A stretch of DNA of 64,000 nt from Slackia sp. ZJ119 (GCF_011039175.1 NZ_JAAKEN010000014.1:1-64000); one strand, 5' to 3'; numbered from the stretch's first letter, positions 24,616-33,749 are shown. The notes: a model not told the origin generated them from the letters alone. Numbers and translations: made by a program.

Positions 24616-26181
24616 GTGTCACCCACATATGATCGGAAAGAAAAGAAACGCTCGTTTGCGGACAGCGCTCTTGCATTCCCCTCGTCGCTTTATTGGGCGT
24701 GGGCGATTCTGTCTCTGTTCTGCCCGCTGCTGTTCGAAGGATCGCAGCTCAGCCCCTGCGAATGCGAAACGTACTTCATCGTCTGCGCCTTTGCGGGAGG
24801 CGCCACCGCCTTCGCGTCGCACAAAAGCTCCAAGATCGCGCTGCGGTTCCTCTCGTCGCTCAAGACGGAAGCGGCCGTCGTCGGAGCAGCCTCCCTTGGA
24901 TCGGCGCTCATGCTCGCAGGCGCGTACGTGCACGCGTTGCCCTTGCTCATGGTCGGCGGCGTCGTCATCGGATGCACGAACACGTGCTTCGCCCTCGCAT
25001 GGGGCCGCATGTACGCGCAACGCGGATCGGAAACTTCGAGCATCGTCTTGTGCCTTGCGCTCGCCATCGGCATCGCGATTGCCGGCTTGGTCACCCTGCT
25101 GCCGTTTCCCGCCGCTGCCGCCTGCACCACGATCATGCCCGAAGCGATCGTCGGCCTTTTGGTCACGATCCGATCGATCGTCAGCGCGTCCCATGAAAAA
25201 GGCGGCTCGCAAGCGTGGGAGCAGGGCGAATCCATCGGCGGATCGGCCGTGTTCGTCACGCCCAAGAGCGAAACGTACGGGACGAGCACGGCCGAGCAGA
25301 TTTTCTGGAAAACGTCGCGCCTTGTTCTGGGCATGTCTCCGTCGTTGGCGGCGGCATGCGTGCTTTTGGGAGTCTGCGTCGGCTTTCTCAACGGACAGAT
25401 CCTCGCTTTGGGCGAGAACCCCCTTCTGTCGGACGCGTTCGCCTCTGCCCACCTTGTCACCCTCAGCATCGTCATGCTGGCTTTTTGGGCAAGCATGTTC
25501 TTCGCGCCGCGCATAGCCTCTTCTGTGCTCATGGTCGTTGCGGTTGCGGGTCTGGCAGGGTACCTTTGCGCTCCCGCCGCCGTGGCGGCAGGGCTTCCCA
25601 TTCCTGCCTATCTGCTGACGCTTCTAGGGCTTGCCGGGCTTTTCGTGGCGGTTTGGCTTGCCATGACCGAGCTGTCCTACGAGGTGGGAAACGACATCGC
25701 GGTGGGTCTGGGCGCCGGTCTGGCGCTGGCGGCGCTCGGAGCGGCGCTCGGCGCGACCTTGCACGTCGCATTCGGATTCGCCCCGGTCTCCGCCACGGGA
25801 AAAGACCTCGCGACCGGCGTGACCGGACTGCTTTACGCCTGTTCCATTCTGCTGTTGTTCGTCGGCAATTCCGAATTGTGGGGCCTTGTCAAGGAGTACG
25901 CGTTCATGACGCCCCGGTCCGCCAACTCCAACCACGACGACATGACGAGGTTTCGGCCCGACTTTGCGAATCGGGTCGGGCGCATTGCCGAAGAACACGG
26001 GCTGACCGAGCGCGAAAAGGAAGTCTTGTCCCTCCTGCTGACAGGTCGCAGCCGACCGCGCATCGCCGAGATACTCGTGCTGTCGGAAAACACCGTGAGC
26101 TCGCACATCCAGCATATCTACCGCAAGTTCGGCGTGCACAGCAACCAAGAGCTGCTCGACGACATCCTGAACGCGAAGTAA
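24616..26181 (+). CDS. LuxR family transcriptional regulator with multi-pass membrane domain
   Basis: A 521-residue protein. About 430 N-terminal residues form roughly ten to twelve hydrophobic helices, and the last 65 residues are a LuxR HTH: LTEREKEVLSLLLTGRSRPRIAEILVLSENTVSSHIQHIYRKFGVHS. This membrane-sensor/LuxR fusion is abundant in Eggerthellaceae, where members sit beside the reductase genes they control. The start is GTG after TGAGGTGATTTCGCA. It is divergent from the SDR-led cluster and followed by palindromic copy C. Confidence 0.9.
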   Translation: MSPTYDRKEKKRSFADSALAFPSSLYWAWAILSLFCPLLFEGSQLSPCECETYFIVCAFAGGATAFASHKSSKIALRFLSSLKTEAAVVGAASLGSALMLAGAYVHALPLLMVGGVVIGCTNTCFALAWGRMYAQRGSETSSIVLCLALAIGIAIAGLVTLLPFPAAAACTTIMPEAIVGLLVTIRSIVSASHEKGGSQAWEQGESIGGSAVFVTPKSETYGTSTAEQIFWKTSRLVLGMSPSLAAACVLLGVCVGFLNGQILALGENPLLSDAFASAHLVTLSIVMLAFWASMFFAPRIASSVLMVVAVAGLAGYLCAPAAVAAGLPIPAYLLTLLGLAGLFVAVWLAMTELSYEVGNDIAVGLGAGLALAALGAALGATLHVAFGFAPVSATGKDLATGVTGLLYACSILLLFVGNSELWGLVKEYAFMTPRSANSNHDDMTRFRPDFANRVGRIAEEHGLTEREKEVLSLLLTGRSRPRIAEILVLSENTVSSHIQHIYRKFGVHSNQELLDDILNAK

Positions 26182-26189
26182 CGAAGGGC

Positions 26190-26261
26190 AGCTGACAGAG
26201 GGACGGGGTATTCGTCAGGCCGGCAAGCCGGCCTGACGAATACCCCGTCCCTCTGTCAGCT
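26190..26261. repeat. 72-bp palindromic repeat, copy C
   Basis: Perfect inverted repeat of 35-bp arms around AA. The outer arm (AGCTGACAGAGGGACGGGG) matches copies A and B, but the inner arm is GGCCGGC/GCCGGCC instead of CTCGGC/GCCGAG. It lies 8 bp after the luxR-type stop codon, between convergent genes. Confidence 0.95.
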
Positions 26262-26359
26262 AGTCGGAGAGCCGGCAGGAACCGCCGGCTCTCCCCAATC
26301 CCCGTCAGCCCAAGGCGAAGTCCCCTTCCGACCTCGAACCCCGCCTGGGCTTTCCGTGG

Positions 26360-26644
26360 CTATACCTCTTCGTAGATGTCGATGGAAGGCGCTTCAACGA
26401 GCATCGAGCTCATGAGGGGCATGTACTTCTTGAAGTGGTCGCTTTCCATGTGCGCGGCCAGAGCCTCCTGGCTTTCCCACATCTCGATGATCGCGAACTC
26501 GTTCTCGCGCTGAACGTTTTTGTTGAGCGTGTAGTGCATGTTGCCGGCGTCGTTCAAGGACGCCTCGATCATCTGCTTGCCCGTCTCCACAAACTCGTCG
26601 ATGCGCGATTCGATCACCTTGTGATTTGCCACGACCTTGATCAC
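26360..26644 (-). CDS. Antibiotic biosynthesis monooxygenase (ABM) domain protein
   Basis: A 94-residue dimeric alpha/beta-barrel type protein. The pattern IKVVANHKVIESRIDEFVETGKQMIEASLNDAGNMHYTL, then FAIIEMWESQEALAAHMESDHFKKYMPLM, is the ABM/YgiN family, which includes quinol oxygenases and small-molecule-binding proteins of unknown role. The GTG start at 26644 is chosen because an ideal AGGAGGT lies 5 bases before it; an upstream ATG at 26665 overlaps that ribosome site. It stands alone and is convergent with the LuxR regulator. Confidence 0.88.
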   Translation of the reverse strand: MIKVVANHKVIESRIDEFVETGKQMIEASLNDAGNMHYTLNKNVQRENEFAIIEMWESQEALAAHMESDHFKKYMPLMSSMLVEAPSIDIYEEV

Positions 26645-27015
26645 TGCCGACCTCCTGTCCGTCACACGTTCAAAAACGGCTCCAGACTAGCCCACGCCTG
26701 CCTGCGACGCATCCTCGCAAATCAGTGAACCTCCCCGACGCTCCCATGATCTTTCCCGCGCTGCAAAGGCACGCTGCCGGCCCAAGCGCACGGCAAACGC
26801 AACCAACGGCGCCAAGGAAACGGGCGTTTGCCCTTGTCAAAGACCTCATTGGTTTCCGGTGAAGGCAAATCCGCCAGAAATCAGTGAAATTTCCCGGCAG
26901 AATCGTTCGTTTCGCGCGTTGCTCGCGGCGCGGCCTCGGCGCAAGATGCGACGGGAAGGCTTCAAGGCCCTGTCCAACACGCCAGAGCACGACGAAAAGA
27001 AGCGAAGGAGCGCCT
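26645..27015. other. Divergent intergenic region between the ABM gene and the DMT transporter
   Basis: No gene is supported. Two similar strings, AAATCAGTGAA, occur about 160 bp apart (near 26719 and 26878), each followed by a C-rich tract; they may be paired regulator sites or chance. The right end holds the GCGAAGGAG ribosome site of the transporter. Confidence 0.3.
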
Positions 27016-27903
27016 ATGCCCGCATCAAAAGCCTGCTTGGCCCTGCCCGTTCTCGCAGGCGTCATGTGGGGCTCCATCGGCGTGTTCGTCCGCTTCCTCG
27101 ATGCCGGCGGCTTGGACAACGGAACCATCGTCTGCACGCGCATGATCGTGTCGAGCGTGATCCTTGGCGCGTTCATGCTCGCCACGGACAAGAGCTCCTT
27201 CAAGGTTCCCAAGCGGGCCGTTCCCGTTCTGATCGTGGGAGCCGTCGTCGGCAGCGCCTACATGAACATCGTGTACAACGTGGCGATCATGAACCTGAAC
27301 CTGGCTCTGTCCTCCGTGCTCATCGGCCTGTTCGCCATCTGGTCGCTGCTTCTCGGGCGCGTGCTGTTCGGCGAGGCTCTCACGAAGCGCAAGGTGGCCT
27401 GCGCGGCCGTCGCCCTGTTCGGCGTCGTGCTGATCAGCGGCGTGCTCGAGCAGGGAGCAGGCGCGTCGTTTTCCTGGTTCGGCCTGTTCATGGGGGTGTT
27501 GACGGGCATGATGTACGCCGTGAACGGAGCGACGACACGCGCGATGGGCAACTGGGGCATGAAGGCGTCGACGATCAACTTCTGGTACTTCGCCATTGGA
27601 TCCGTTTCGCTTCTGCCCCTGTGCCACTGGGACCAGGTTGTCTCGTACGTGGCGGCAGATCCCCTCGCGAGCAGCTTCTGGCTGATCAGCCAAGCGGTGG
27701 TGTGCGCCATCCTGCCCTACGTGTTCTTCGCCATGGCACTCGCGAGGATGGACATGGGCACGGCGTCAACCCTCGAGCTCGTCGAGCCCGCTGCGGCGAT
27801 GGTCTTCGGCCTTTTGCTGTTCGGAGAGGTCCCCACGCCCCTGATGGTCGTCGGCGTCGCGGTGGTCATAGCGGCCATTTCCCGCATCTACGCGAAAAAG
27901 TGA
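27016..27903 (+). CDS. DMT superfamily (EamA) transporter
   Basis: A 295-residue inner-membrane protein with about ten TM helices arranged as two EamA repeats. The first repeat begins LPVLAGVMWGSIGVFVRFL, and each repeat ends with the typical GE motif (LFGEALTKRKVACAAVALFGVVL and LLLFGEVPTPLMVVGVAVVIAA). Family members export or import metabolites such as amino acids, nucleosides or drugs; the substrate here is unknown. The ATG follows CGAAGGAGCGCCT; an upstream start at 26884 gives a non-homologous extension. Confidence 0.9.
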   Translation: MPASKACLALPVLAGVMWGSIGVFVRFLDAGGLDNGTIVCTRMIVSSVILGAFMLATDKSSFKVPKRAVPVLIVGAVVGSAYMNIVYNVAIMNLNLALSSVLIGLFAIWSLLLGRVLFGEALTKRKVACAAVALFGVVLISGVLEQGAGASFSWFGLFMGVLTGMMYAVNGATTRAMGNWGMKASTINFWYFAIGSVSLLPLCHWDQVVSYVAADPLASSFWLISQAVVCAILPYVFFAMALARMDMGTASTLELVEPAAAMVFGLLLFGEVPTPLMVVGVAVVIAAISRIYAKK

Positions 27904-27979
27904 TTCTGGATGGGGACTCCTGCGCTCCCGTTTGCCGCGTCGCGCGGTTTCGTCCCTGTCGCGCGAGATCCCGGCGGGC

Positions 27980-29353
27980 TTAGCGGCTTTCCTGCTCCTT
28001 CGCCACAGCCTCCGACGCGGGCGGCTCGCCCATCATCGGTTCGGGCTGGTTTTTGCTCGGCACGACGAAGATGAACACGAGCACGCTCGCCAGCAGCAAA
28101 AACGGATAGAACAGATACGGGATGATCTGGAAGGCCGTGACGGCCGCGCCCAGCTCTGCGCAGGTCGACACGGCGATGAGCATCTGGGCGCCATACGGGA
28201 TGACGCCTTGCGCCACGCACGAGAACGTGTCCAGAAGCGACGCCGTCTTCCGCTTGGAAATGCCGTAGATCTTCGCCATTTCGCTGGCGATGGGGTTCGC
28301 CATCACGATGGCCACGGTGTTGTTCGCGGTGGCCACGTCCATCGCAACGACGAGCAGGCCCACGCCGACCTGTCCGCCCTTGCGACTGCGAAACAGGCTG
28401 CGGATGCCGTTCAGAAGCGCCACGAACCCGCCGTATTCCCTGATGAGCGCACAAATCGCCGAAACCAGCACCGCCACCATGGTCGTTTCGAACATCCCGG
28501 CAACGCCGCTGCCCATGTTGGCCAGCAAATCGGTCGCCGCGGTGGCGCCGGTGGCGAGCATGACGACCGACCCCGACAGGATGCCGAGCAGCAGCACCAC
28601 GAACACGTTCACGCCCACGATGCCGCCCACCAACACTATCAGGTACGGAATCAGCTGCACCAGGTCATAGTCTTGCGCCACCACGCCCGCCGGCGGCTGC
28701 GACAGCGACAACGCCAAGATGGCCGCCAGCGCAAGCAGCGCCGCCGGCAGCGCGATCTTGAAGTTCTCGCGAAACTTGTCCTTCATCTGGCAGCCCTGCC
28801 CCTGGCATGCCGCGATGGTGGTGTCCGAAATGAAGGACAGGTTGTCGCCGAACATCGCGCCGCCCATGACCGACGCCACGCACAGCGGCAAATTGAAGCC
28901 CGACGCCGACGACACCGCCACCGCAATGGGCACAATGAGCGTGATGGTGCCAACCGACGTGCCCATGGAAATCGACACGAAGCAGCTCACGACGAACAGC
29001 ACCGCGACGGAAAACTCCGGCGGAATGACGTCGAGCATGAAATACGCCACGCTTTCGGCCGAGTCGCGTCCGACCGTCCCGACGAACACGCCGGCCGCCA
29101 TGAAGATGAGGATCATCGTGACGATGGTCTTGTCGCCGATGCCGCGCCCCATCGCAGCCAGCTTGTCGTCGAAGGACATCCCGCGGTTCTGAAAGCACGC
29201 GACCGTGAGCGCGACAAGGAAAACGACCACGATGGGAATGTTGTAAAAGCCCATCGAAATGCCCATGCCGTATTCGAACAACACGCCCAAGCCCAGATAC
29301 AGCACGAGAAACACCCCGATGGGCAAAAGCGCCTTGACGTTGCCTTTTTCCAT
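27980..29353 (-). CDS. NhaC family Na+/H+ antiporter
   Basis: A 457-residue membrane protein with about 11-12 TM helices. The family signatures are SISMGTSVGTITLIVPIAVAV, GGAMFGDNLSFISDTTIAACQGQGCQMKDKF and VAMDVATANNTVAIVMANPIA. It exchanges Na+ for H+, or in some members an organic anion such as malate/lactate, at the cytoplasmic membrane. The acidic C-terminal tail is short. It is monocistronic and convergent with the DMT transporter. Confidence 0.88.
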   Translation of the reverse strand: MEKGNVKALLPIGVFLVLYLGLGVLFEYGMGISMGFYNIPIVVVFLVALTVACFQNRGMSFDDKLAAMGRGIGDKTIVTMILIFMAAGVFVGTVGRDSAESVAYFMLDVIPPEFSVAVLFVVSCFVSISMGTSVGTITLIVPIAVAVSSASGFNLPLCVASVMGGAMFGDNLSFISDTTIAACQGQGCQMKDKFRENFKIALPAALLALAAILALSLSQPPAGVVAQDYDLVQLIPYLIVLVGGIVGVNVFVVLLLGILSGSVVMLATGATAATDLLANMGSGVAGMFETTMVAVLVSAICALIREYGGFVALLNGIRSLFRSRKGGQVGVGLLVVAMDVATANNTVAIVMANPIASEMAKIYGISKRKTASLLDTFSCVAQGVIPYGAQMLIAVSTCAELGAAVTAFQIIPYLFYPFLLLASVLVFIFVVPSKNQPEPMMGEPPASEAVAKEQESR

Positions 29354-29502
29354 AACGCGCCCCTTTTCGTCGCGACGAGAAGCCCTAAACCGATTGATAG
29401 TAGCACACCATAGTGCGTCAAGCCTGTCAGGCCTCCGGCTTCGAGCCTAAGCCGTGCTGCCGCGTCCCCGACAGGCAGCGCAACAGCCTGGCTCGACAGT
29501 GG

Positions 29503-30387
29503 TTATGAGATATGCGAGATGACGCTTCTATACCCTTCGTCAAGCTCTCGCGCCATCACTTTGAGGAAAGCCGGTCGATTCGCTGTTCTTTCCCAGACCA
29601 TTGGTGGAAGAAACCTGGCCATCTGCGCAACAAACTCATCCGATTGCACGCACTCGACCGCGCGCCGGGCGCCGTCCTCGAGCAATGCATGCGGCGATTT
29701 TCCACTGGCGTAGTCTCGAATCTTGCGCAAAGTAAGATCCGGAACCGCACTCAAATCGACCTGGGGTCGACGAAGTATCCAGGGAACGTCCCAAAGGTCT
29801 CGGTAACGGGGCGTTTTCACCTGTTGGGAAAACGATACAAGCTTGTCTGCGAAAATCTCATCGAGAGACTGGCATCCAACAAGAATGCTTCCATACATAC
29901 CCTGGATTTCCGAATAGTTTTCCGTCACGAGCCTTGTCTCACGGGTGTAGGAGGGCACCTGGGCAATCTCAATCTTGATCTTCTGCGAGGGAAGGTCGGG
30001 GCGCTCGGGCGCAGTGTCCACAATAACCTGCCAGCGCTTTATGAATCCGCCGCCCTCGAACTGTCTGACCTTCTTCGGCTCCTTTACGCGCACGTCGACA
30101 TCGTATCGGCTCTTCAAGCTCTTGCTGATGATGTCCCGGAAGCCGCCCAAATCCGTCTCCGACAGGTTCTCTTTCGTGTTGAAGTCAAGGTCTTCGCTGT
30201 AGCGCTCGGAACCATAGCAAAGCCTCAGGCACGTGCCTCCTTGGAAATTCAGGCGCCCCAGCCATTTGGATTCCCCCAGCGCTTGAAGAACCTCATAGTG
30301 AATGAGCTCTTTCTCCACAACGGGCAGCAACGCCTCAATTTCGTTGCTGCGAGCAACCTGCAGCGAAAACGCCTGGAAATCACTCAT
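29503..30387 (-). CDS. abiEii: AbiEii/AbiGii-type nucleotidyltransferase toxin
   Basis: A 294-residue nucleotidyltransferase-fold protein. The active-site block is GGTCLRLCYGSERYSEDLDF, the motif of type IV toxins of the AbiE system, which transfer nucleotides to RNA and cause growth arrest. Additional motifs include KIEIAQVPSYTRETR and DEIFADKLVSFSQQVKTPRYRDLWDV. It overlaps the antitoxin gene by 8 bp, the normal arrangement. Its GC content is lower than its surroundings, consistent with acquisition by transfer. Confidence 0.92.
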   Translation of the reverse strand: MSDFQAFSLQVARSNEIEALLPVVEKELIHYEVLQALGESKWLGRLNFQGGTCLRLCYGSERYSEDLDFNTKENLSETDLGGFRDIISKSLKSRYDVDVRVKEPKKVRQFEGGGFIKRWQVIVDTAPERPDLPSQKIKIEIAQVPSYTRETRLVTENYSEIQGMYGSILVGCQSLDEIFADKLVSFSQQVKTPRYRDLWDVPWILRRPQVDLSAVPDLTLRKIRDYASGKSPHALLEDGARRAVECVQSDEFVAQMARFLPPMVWERTANRPAFLKVMARELDEGYRSVISHIS

Positions 30388-30916
30388 CGTCCTCCACCTC
30401 GTCCCAATCGATCAAGTCAAGCGACCTTCCTGCGCGGAGCAAATCAGCGACGACTTTCTTTTTCGTGGCCAGACGCATCGCGTGCCCCGGATAGTCAACG
30501 GTGTTCTCTAAGATATGCAAAAAGCTTCGCGCCGTATGAACGAACTCAACCGTTCCAAAAGGCGTGTGAAACTCCCCCTCCTTCCCCGTCGTGACAACCG
30601 TAATCCTTCCCACAGGAATTTGCGACATCACACCCCAAAGAGACGCCGCGCTTTCCATGCTGATGTAATTCATCTCGCCGGACCTGAGAGCAACAGCGAT
30701 CTCTTCGATGGCGGGCACTGATCCGCTCTCTGCGTTGTCGAACCAATACAGATCGCGAACGACGTGGACCAGACTGCCCGCCTTCACGAGCCGGACAATA
30801 GTGCTCCGAAGCTTCGGACCCTCTTCGCCAAACACGAGGGAAAGCTCGTGCGTGCGAAACGCTCGTTTTCTGCCCTTGTAAGAAGCCAGCGTCCTATCTG
30901 CATCGTATAGTTTCAT
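30380..30916 (-). CDS. abiEi: AbiEi-type antitoxin/transcriptional regulator
   Basis: A 178-residue antitoxin of the AbiEi family. The N-terminal part is a winged HTH (FRTHELSLVFGEEGPKLRSTIVRLVKAGSLVHVVRDLYWF); the C-terminal part carries MNYISMESAASLWGVMSQIPVGRITVVTTGKEG, typical of the family. Antitoxins of this type bind inverted repeats in their own promoter and repress the operon. Such a repeat lies directly upstream (30927-30970). Confidence 0.9.
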   Translation of the reverse strand: MKLYDADRTLASYKGRKRAFRTHELSLVFGEEGPKLRSTIVRLVKAGSLVHVVRDLYWFDNAESGSVPAIEEIAVALRSGEMNYISMESAASLWGVMSQIPVGRITVVTTGKEGEFHTPFGTVEFVHTARSFLHILENTVDYPGHAMRLATKKKVVADLLRAGRSLDLIDWDEVEDDE

Positions 30917-30926
30917 TCCTAGACCT

Positions 30927-30970
30927 ATCTATACCGTTATGCTCTTATTTTACATTGTAACGGTATAGAT
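30927..30970 (-). promoter_or_regulatory. Inverted-repeat operator of the abiE operon
   Basis: A perfect 13-bp inverted repeat, ATCTATACCGTTA (30927-30939) and TAACGGTATAGAT (30958-30970), separated by an AT-rich 18-bp spacer, starts 10 bp upstream of the antitoxin gene. Position and symmetry match the autoregulatory operators known for AbiEi proteins. Confidence 0.75.
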
Positions 30971-31163
30971 AAAAGAAATCTTCAGCGTCTCGCACGAGAT
31001 GTCCTTTTCGCGCACGGCCTCCTTCCCCGACTAAAACAAAACGCGCCTTTTGTTCCGCTTCGGAAGCAGGGCACTTCTTTTCGAGAAGCAGGAAGGAGGC
31101 ATGGAGGCCGACTGCCGGCAGCCGGCCCGCGCACCGTCCATCGACGGGGAATAGGAGAGAGAC

Positions 31164-31409
31164 ATGGCGCAAATCGGTTTCTGCTTCAACCAGGCCGACT
31201 GCAGAGCGAATACGCGCACTGCTTCGTAGGGCCAGCCAATCTGCCGGCGCCGCCCTTCGAATCGGTGTGTGTCGACCGCCGTCGGCAGGTTCGCCCAGGC
31301 CATGAGGGAGAAGAGCGGGTCGGCCTTCTACGCAGACCTCGCAAGTTGCCTTGAGCGCTGCACGGCCGCCGACCAGGCAGGCCTGGCACGCGTTTTGGGC
31401 GTCTGCTAA
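31164..31409 (+). pseudogene. Fused remnant of dmsB (N-terminus) and torD-type chaperone
   Basis: A GAATAGGAGAGAGAC ribosome site and the codons MAQIGFCFNQADC match the start of a DmsB-type ferredoxin subunit. After the first cysteine the homology jumps, in another frame, to SEYAHCFVGPANLPAPPFES, the central motif of TorD-family chaperones. A second frame change gives AMREKSGSAFYADLASCLER up to a stop at 31409. This is the scar of a deletion that removed most of dmsB and any genes up to the middle of a torD-type gene, followed by frameshift decay. Confidence 0.65.
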
Positions 31410-31630
31410 GCTTCCCTAGGGAAACACTGGGCAAAATGGATGCGACCCAGGATCGGCGCTCCCCTGGAAAACCAAGGGCTCTCGGTCGCCCTCGACAAAG
31501 CGACGACCTGCAGGAAGTGCTTCGCCCGCGCCTGGAAGCACTCTCGAAGATATAATACGTTCTTTACGGTTTCTCGGACGAAGCAGACCGCTTGGCGCTC
31601 GGGTGCGCCACAGACAAGAAGGAGGCGGCC
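31410..31630. other. Short intergenic region before the PucR gene
   Basis: It starts with a CTTCCCTAGGGAAACACTG string that matches the centre of the 36-bp palindrome at 39303-39338. A TATAATACG box near 31551 could be the -10 of the PucR gene. Otherwise nothing was seen. Confidence 0.4.
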
Positions 31631-32779
31631 ATGATCACCGTCGGCGACGTCATGAATATGCGGGCTTTCGACAACATCTGGCTTGCCGCGCCCTGCGAAG
31701 GCGCCGCCGAACGCAAGGTGCTTGGCGTAGGCACGCTCGACCACGAGCCGTTCACGGGCGAGTACGACCTGTTCTCGCCTGGCGAGATCGTGTTCACCAC
31801 GCTGGGATTCGCCAGGCTTCACCCCGATCTCGCCGAGACGGCGCTGCTCGAGCTCATCGATCGCAACGTGGCCGCCATTGCGGTGAAAAACGTGGTCTTA
31901 AAGGAGCTTCCCGCTTCGGTGGCTGCCCGCTCGTCCGAAGCCGGCGTGCCGGTGCTGCTCTACCAGGGGCGTTTCATGGAGCGCGTCATCGCCGATCTGA
32001 TGAACGCGCTCGATGATGACGCCGCAGAATGGGAGCGCACCCACCTGATCGACTCCATTCTAGCCTCGTCCGACGAGCGGGCCGTGCGTGCCGCGTTTTT
32101 CACCATCGCCGGCGTGACGGGCGCCACCATCCAATGCATCGCCGCACGCGCCGTCACCGACGACGATGCGTCCCTGCGCGCCTTGCAGCGGGCGCTCGAG
32201 GAAGCGCTTGCGAACTACGGCGAGCGTTGGGACGACGTGGAGCGCACCTTCGTGTGCCGGTATCGGGGTCGAATCCTCGGCTTCGTCTCCTTCAAGCGGC
32301 CGCCGCTGAAGGCCATCGCCGTCTCTGACGCCGACCTGGAGAAATGCGTCGCCACAGTCGGCCCGCTCATCTGCGGCATCAGCCAAGAAATGGCGTTGGG
32401 CGAAGCCGATCTGGCCGTGCGCCAGGCCATGGCCGCCCTTGGCACCGCGTGCAACGAAGGTTGCGAGACGGTGCGCTGGACCACCCTGCGCTTCGACGCT
32501 TTCCGTGCCGCAGCCAAAAGCGACCGCCTCTATTCTCGCTCCGCCGACCTCATGCGCTCGCTGCTGTTCGACTACGACACCGACCACGACGCCGAGCTGG
32601 CCCGCACTGCCGAGGCCTTCGCAGCCAATTTCGGCGACGTACGCGCCACAGCCGAAGCGCTGTTCCAGCATCCGAACACGGTGCGTTACCGCCTGAAGAG
32701 GATCAAGGGGGTCCTTGGCTTGGACGCGGCCGCCGATCGCGAGCTGGCCGCGCTCCTTATCCTGGTGTACCTGCCCTAA
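31631..32779 (+). CDS. PucR family transcriptional regulator
   Basis: A 382-residue regulator. The N-terminal PucR domain starts ITVGDVMNMRAFDNIWLAAP and contains FSPGEIVFTTLGFARLHPDL. The C-terminal HTH_30 reads NFGDVRATAEALFQHPNTVRYRLKRIKGVLGLD. Relatives regulate purine catabolism or amino-acid use, often activating adjacent genes. Start at 31631 follows AAGAAGGAGGCGGCC. No catabolic gene is next to it, so the target is unknown. Confidence 0.9.
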   Translation: MITVGDVMNMRAFDNIWLAAPCEGAAERKVLGVGTLDHEPFTGEYDLFSPGEIVFTTLGFARLHPDLAETALLELIDRNVAAIAVKNVVLKELPASVAARSSEAGVPVLLYQGRFMERVIADLMNALDDDAAEWERTHLIDSILASSDERAVRAAFFTIAGVTGATIQCIAARAVTDDDASLRALQRALEEALANYGERWDDVERTFVCRYRGRILGFVSFKRPPLKAIAVSDADLEKCVATVGPLICGISQEMALGEADLAVRQAMAALGTACNEGCETVRWTTLRFDAFRAAAKSDRLYSRSADLMRSLLFDYDTDHDAELARTAEAFAANFGDVRATAEALFQHPNTVRYRLKRIKGVLGLDAAADRELAALLILVYLP

Positions 32780-33217
32780 CTCTGGTTTTGGTACAAATCT
32801 GCAGGCTGTGGCAGCGTTTGACAACGAGAAGCCGATTCTTGTGCAGTTGTGCAGCTTGTGGCAGAACGCACCGAAGCAGCTATTTCGCCTCTACCTTTTG
32901 ACCTGGCCTTTTCTGAACAAGAAAGTTAGTAAAGTGAAACTTCCCAACATGGAGGCAGCGATTCTCTGCCACAGCCTGCAAATTTGCACCGAAGCCGGCG
33001 CTTCCCTCATATGACCCGAATATTGTTAACAGGCAAAACCTGATGCACCGAAGTTCTTTCGCGCAAACTTCCGGCAAGACGAAGCAACTATTGTGCAATC
33101 GCACAAATACAAGCAGCTAGTTTCGTAATATCGACCAACAGTAAGGAGGCTCCACCCCGCTAAACTGCACGGTACCGAAAGCGAACGTCCGAACAACCGT
33201 GCTGAAAGGAGCCACCT
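32780..33217. repeat. Intergenic region with a 201-bp element bounded by inverted repeats
   Basis: Terminal inverted repeats of 25 bp with 23 matches lie at 32790-32814 (starting GGTACAAATCTGCAGGCTG) and 32966-32990 (starting CTGCCACAGCCTGCAAATT). The 201-bp unit between them has no coding capacity and a lower GC than its surroundings, so it resembles a miniature inverted-repeat element. Further right, TTGTGCAATCGCACAA (33091-33106) is a separate palindrome that could be an operator for the small gene at 33218. Confidence 0.5.
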
Positions 33218-33481
33218 ATGAAACTGTTCAACGAGACGGCCTTGGCCGCCATCGCCACCCTCGATCCCGCCGACGCCTCCTACTGCGCCAAGCTCGAGCA
33301 GCGCTTCGCCAACATGGGCATCGGCTCGAAGGAAGCCTCCGCCGCGGTGACCTCGCTGGTCGAAGCCGACGCAGTGCCTCAGGCAGGCGTGTGGGCGGCC
33401 CTGCCCTCCCTGTTCAAGAGCCTGCTCTCAAACAACGCCGAGGCGTCCGCCGCGCCCTCTCTGTCCAGCGCCCATGCCTAG
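33218..33481 (+). CDS. Small hypothetical protein
   Basis: An 87-residue protein with a good ribosome site (GAAAGGAGCCACCT) and GC-biased third positions. It begins MKLFNETALAAIATLDPADA and is predicted helical, with alanine/serine-rich C-terminus and no signal peptide or TM helix. The segment RFANMGIGSKEASAAVTSLVE looks like two amphipathic helices. I do not recognise the family. It lies between the PucR regulator and a VanZ-like gene without overlap. Confidence 0.6.
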   Translation: MKLFNETALAAIATLDPADASYCAKLEQRFANMGIGSKEASAAVTSLVEADAVPQAGVWAALPSLFKSLLSNNAEASAAPSLSSAHA

Positions 33482-33749
33482 GGAAACGCCGATCACCTGC
33501 ATAGGGGGTTCACTGCTTTCGCTTCCCAGCATCGCTCGCCGCCGGTCGCGTCCGTCTTCCCTTGCCGCTCGTATCTCTATGAGCGATGCGCCCGCCAAGT
33601 CCTGCCCGTCCAGTCAGCGCAAACAGGCAGCTCCTCTTCGCCGTATCCTCGGCGCGGGCTGGTATACTGCAAGCTCCGCGCAGCCTTGCACGCCCGGCAA
33701 ATGCAAACGCACGCGATTCGACCGAACCCCGACCACCCGAAGGCTTCCC

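Noticed and set aside
26670-27212. A 180-codon minus-strand frame ahead of the DMT transporter.
   Set aside because: It overlaps the real transporter start antisense and has no motif; its hydrophobicity is unremarkable.
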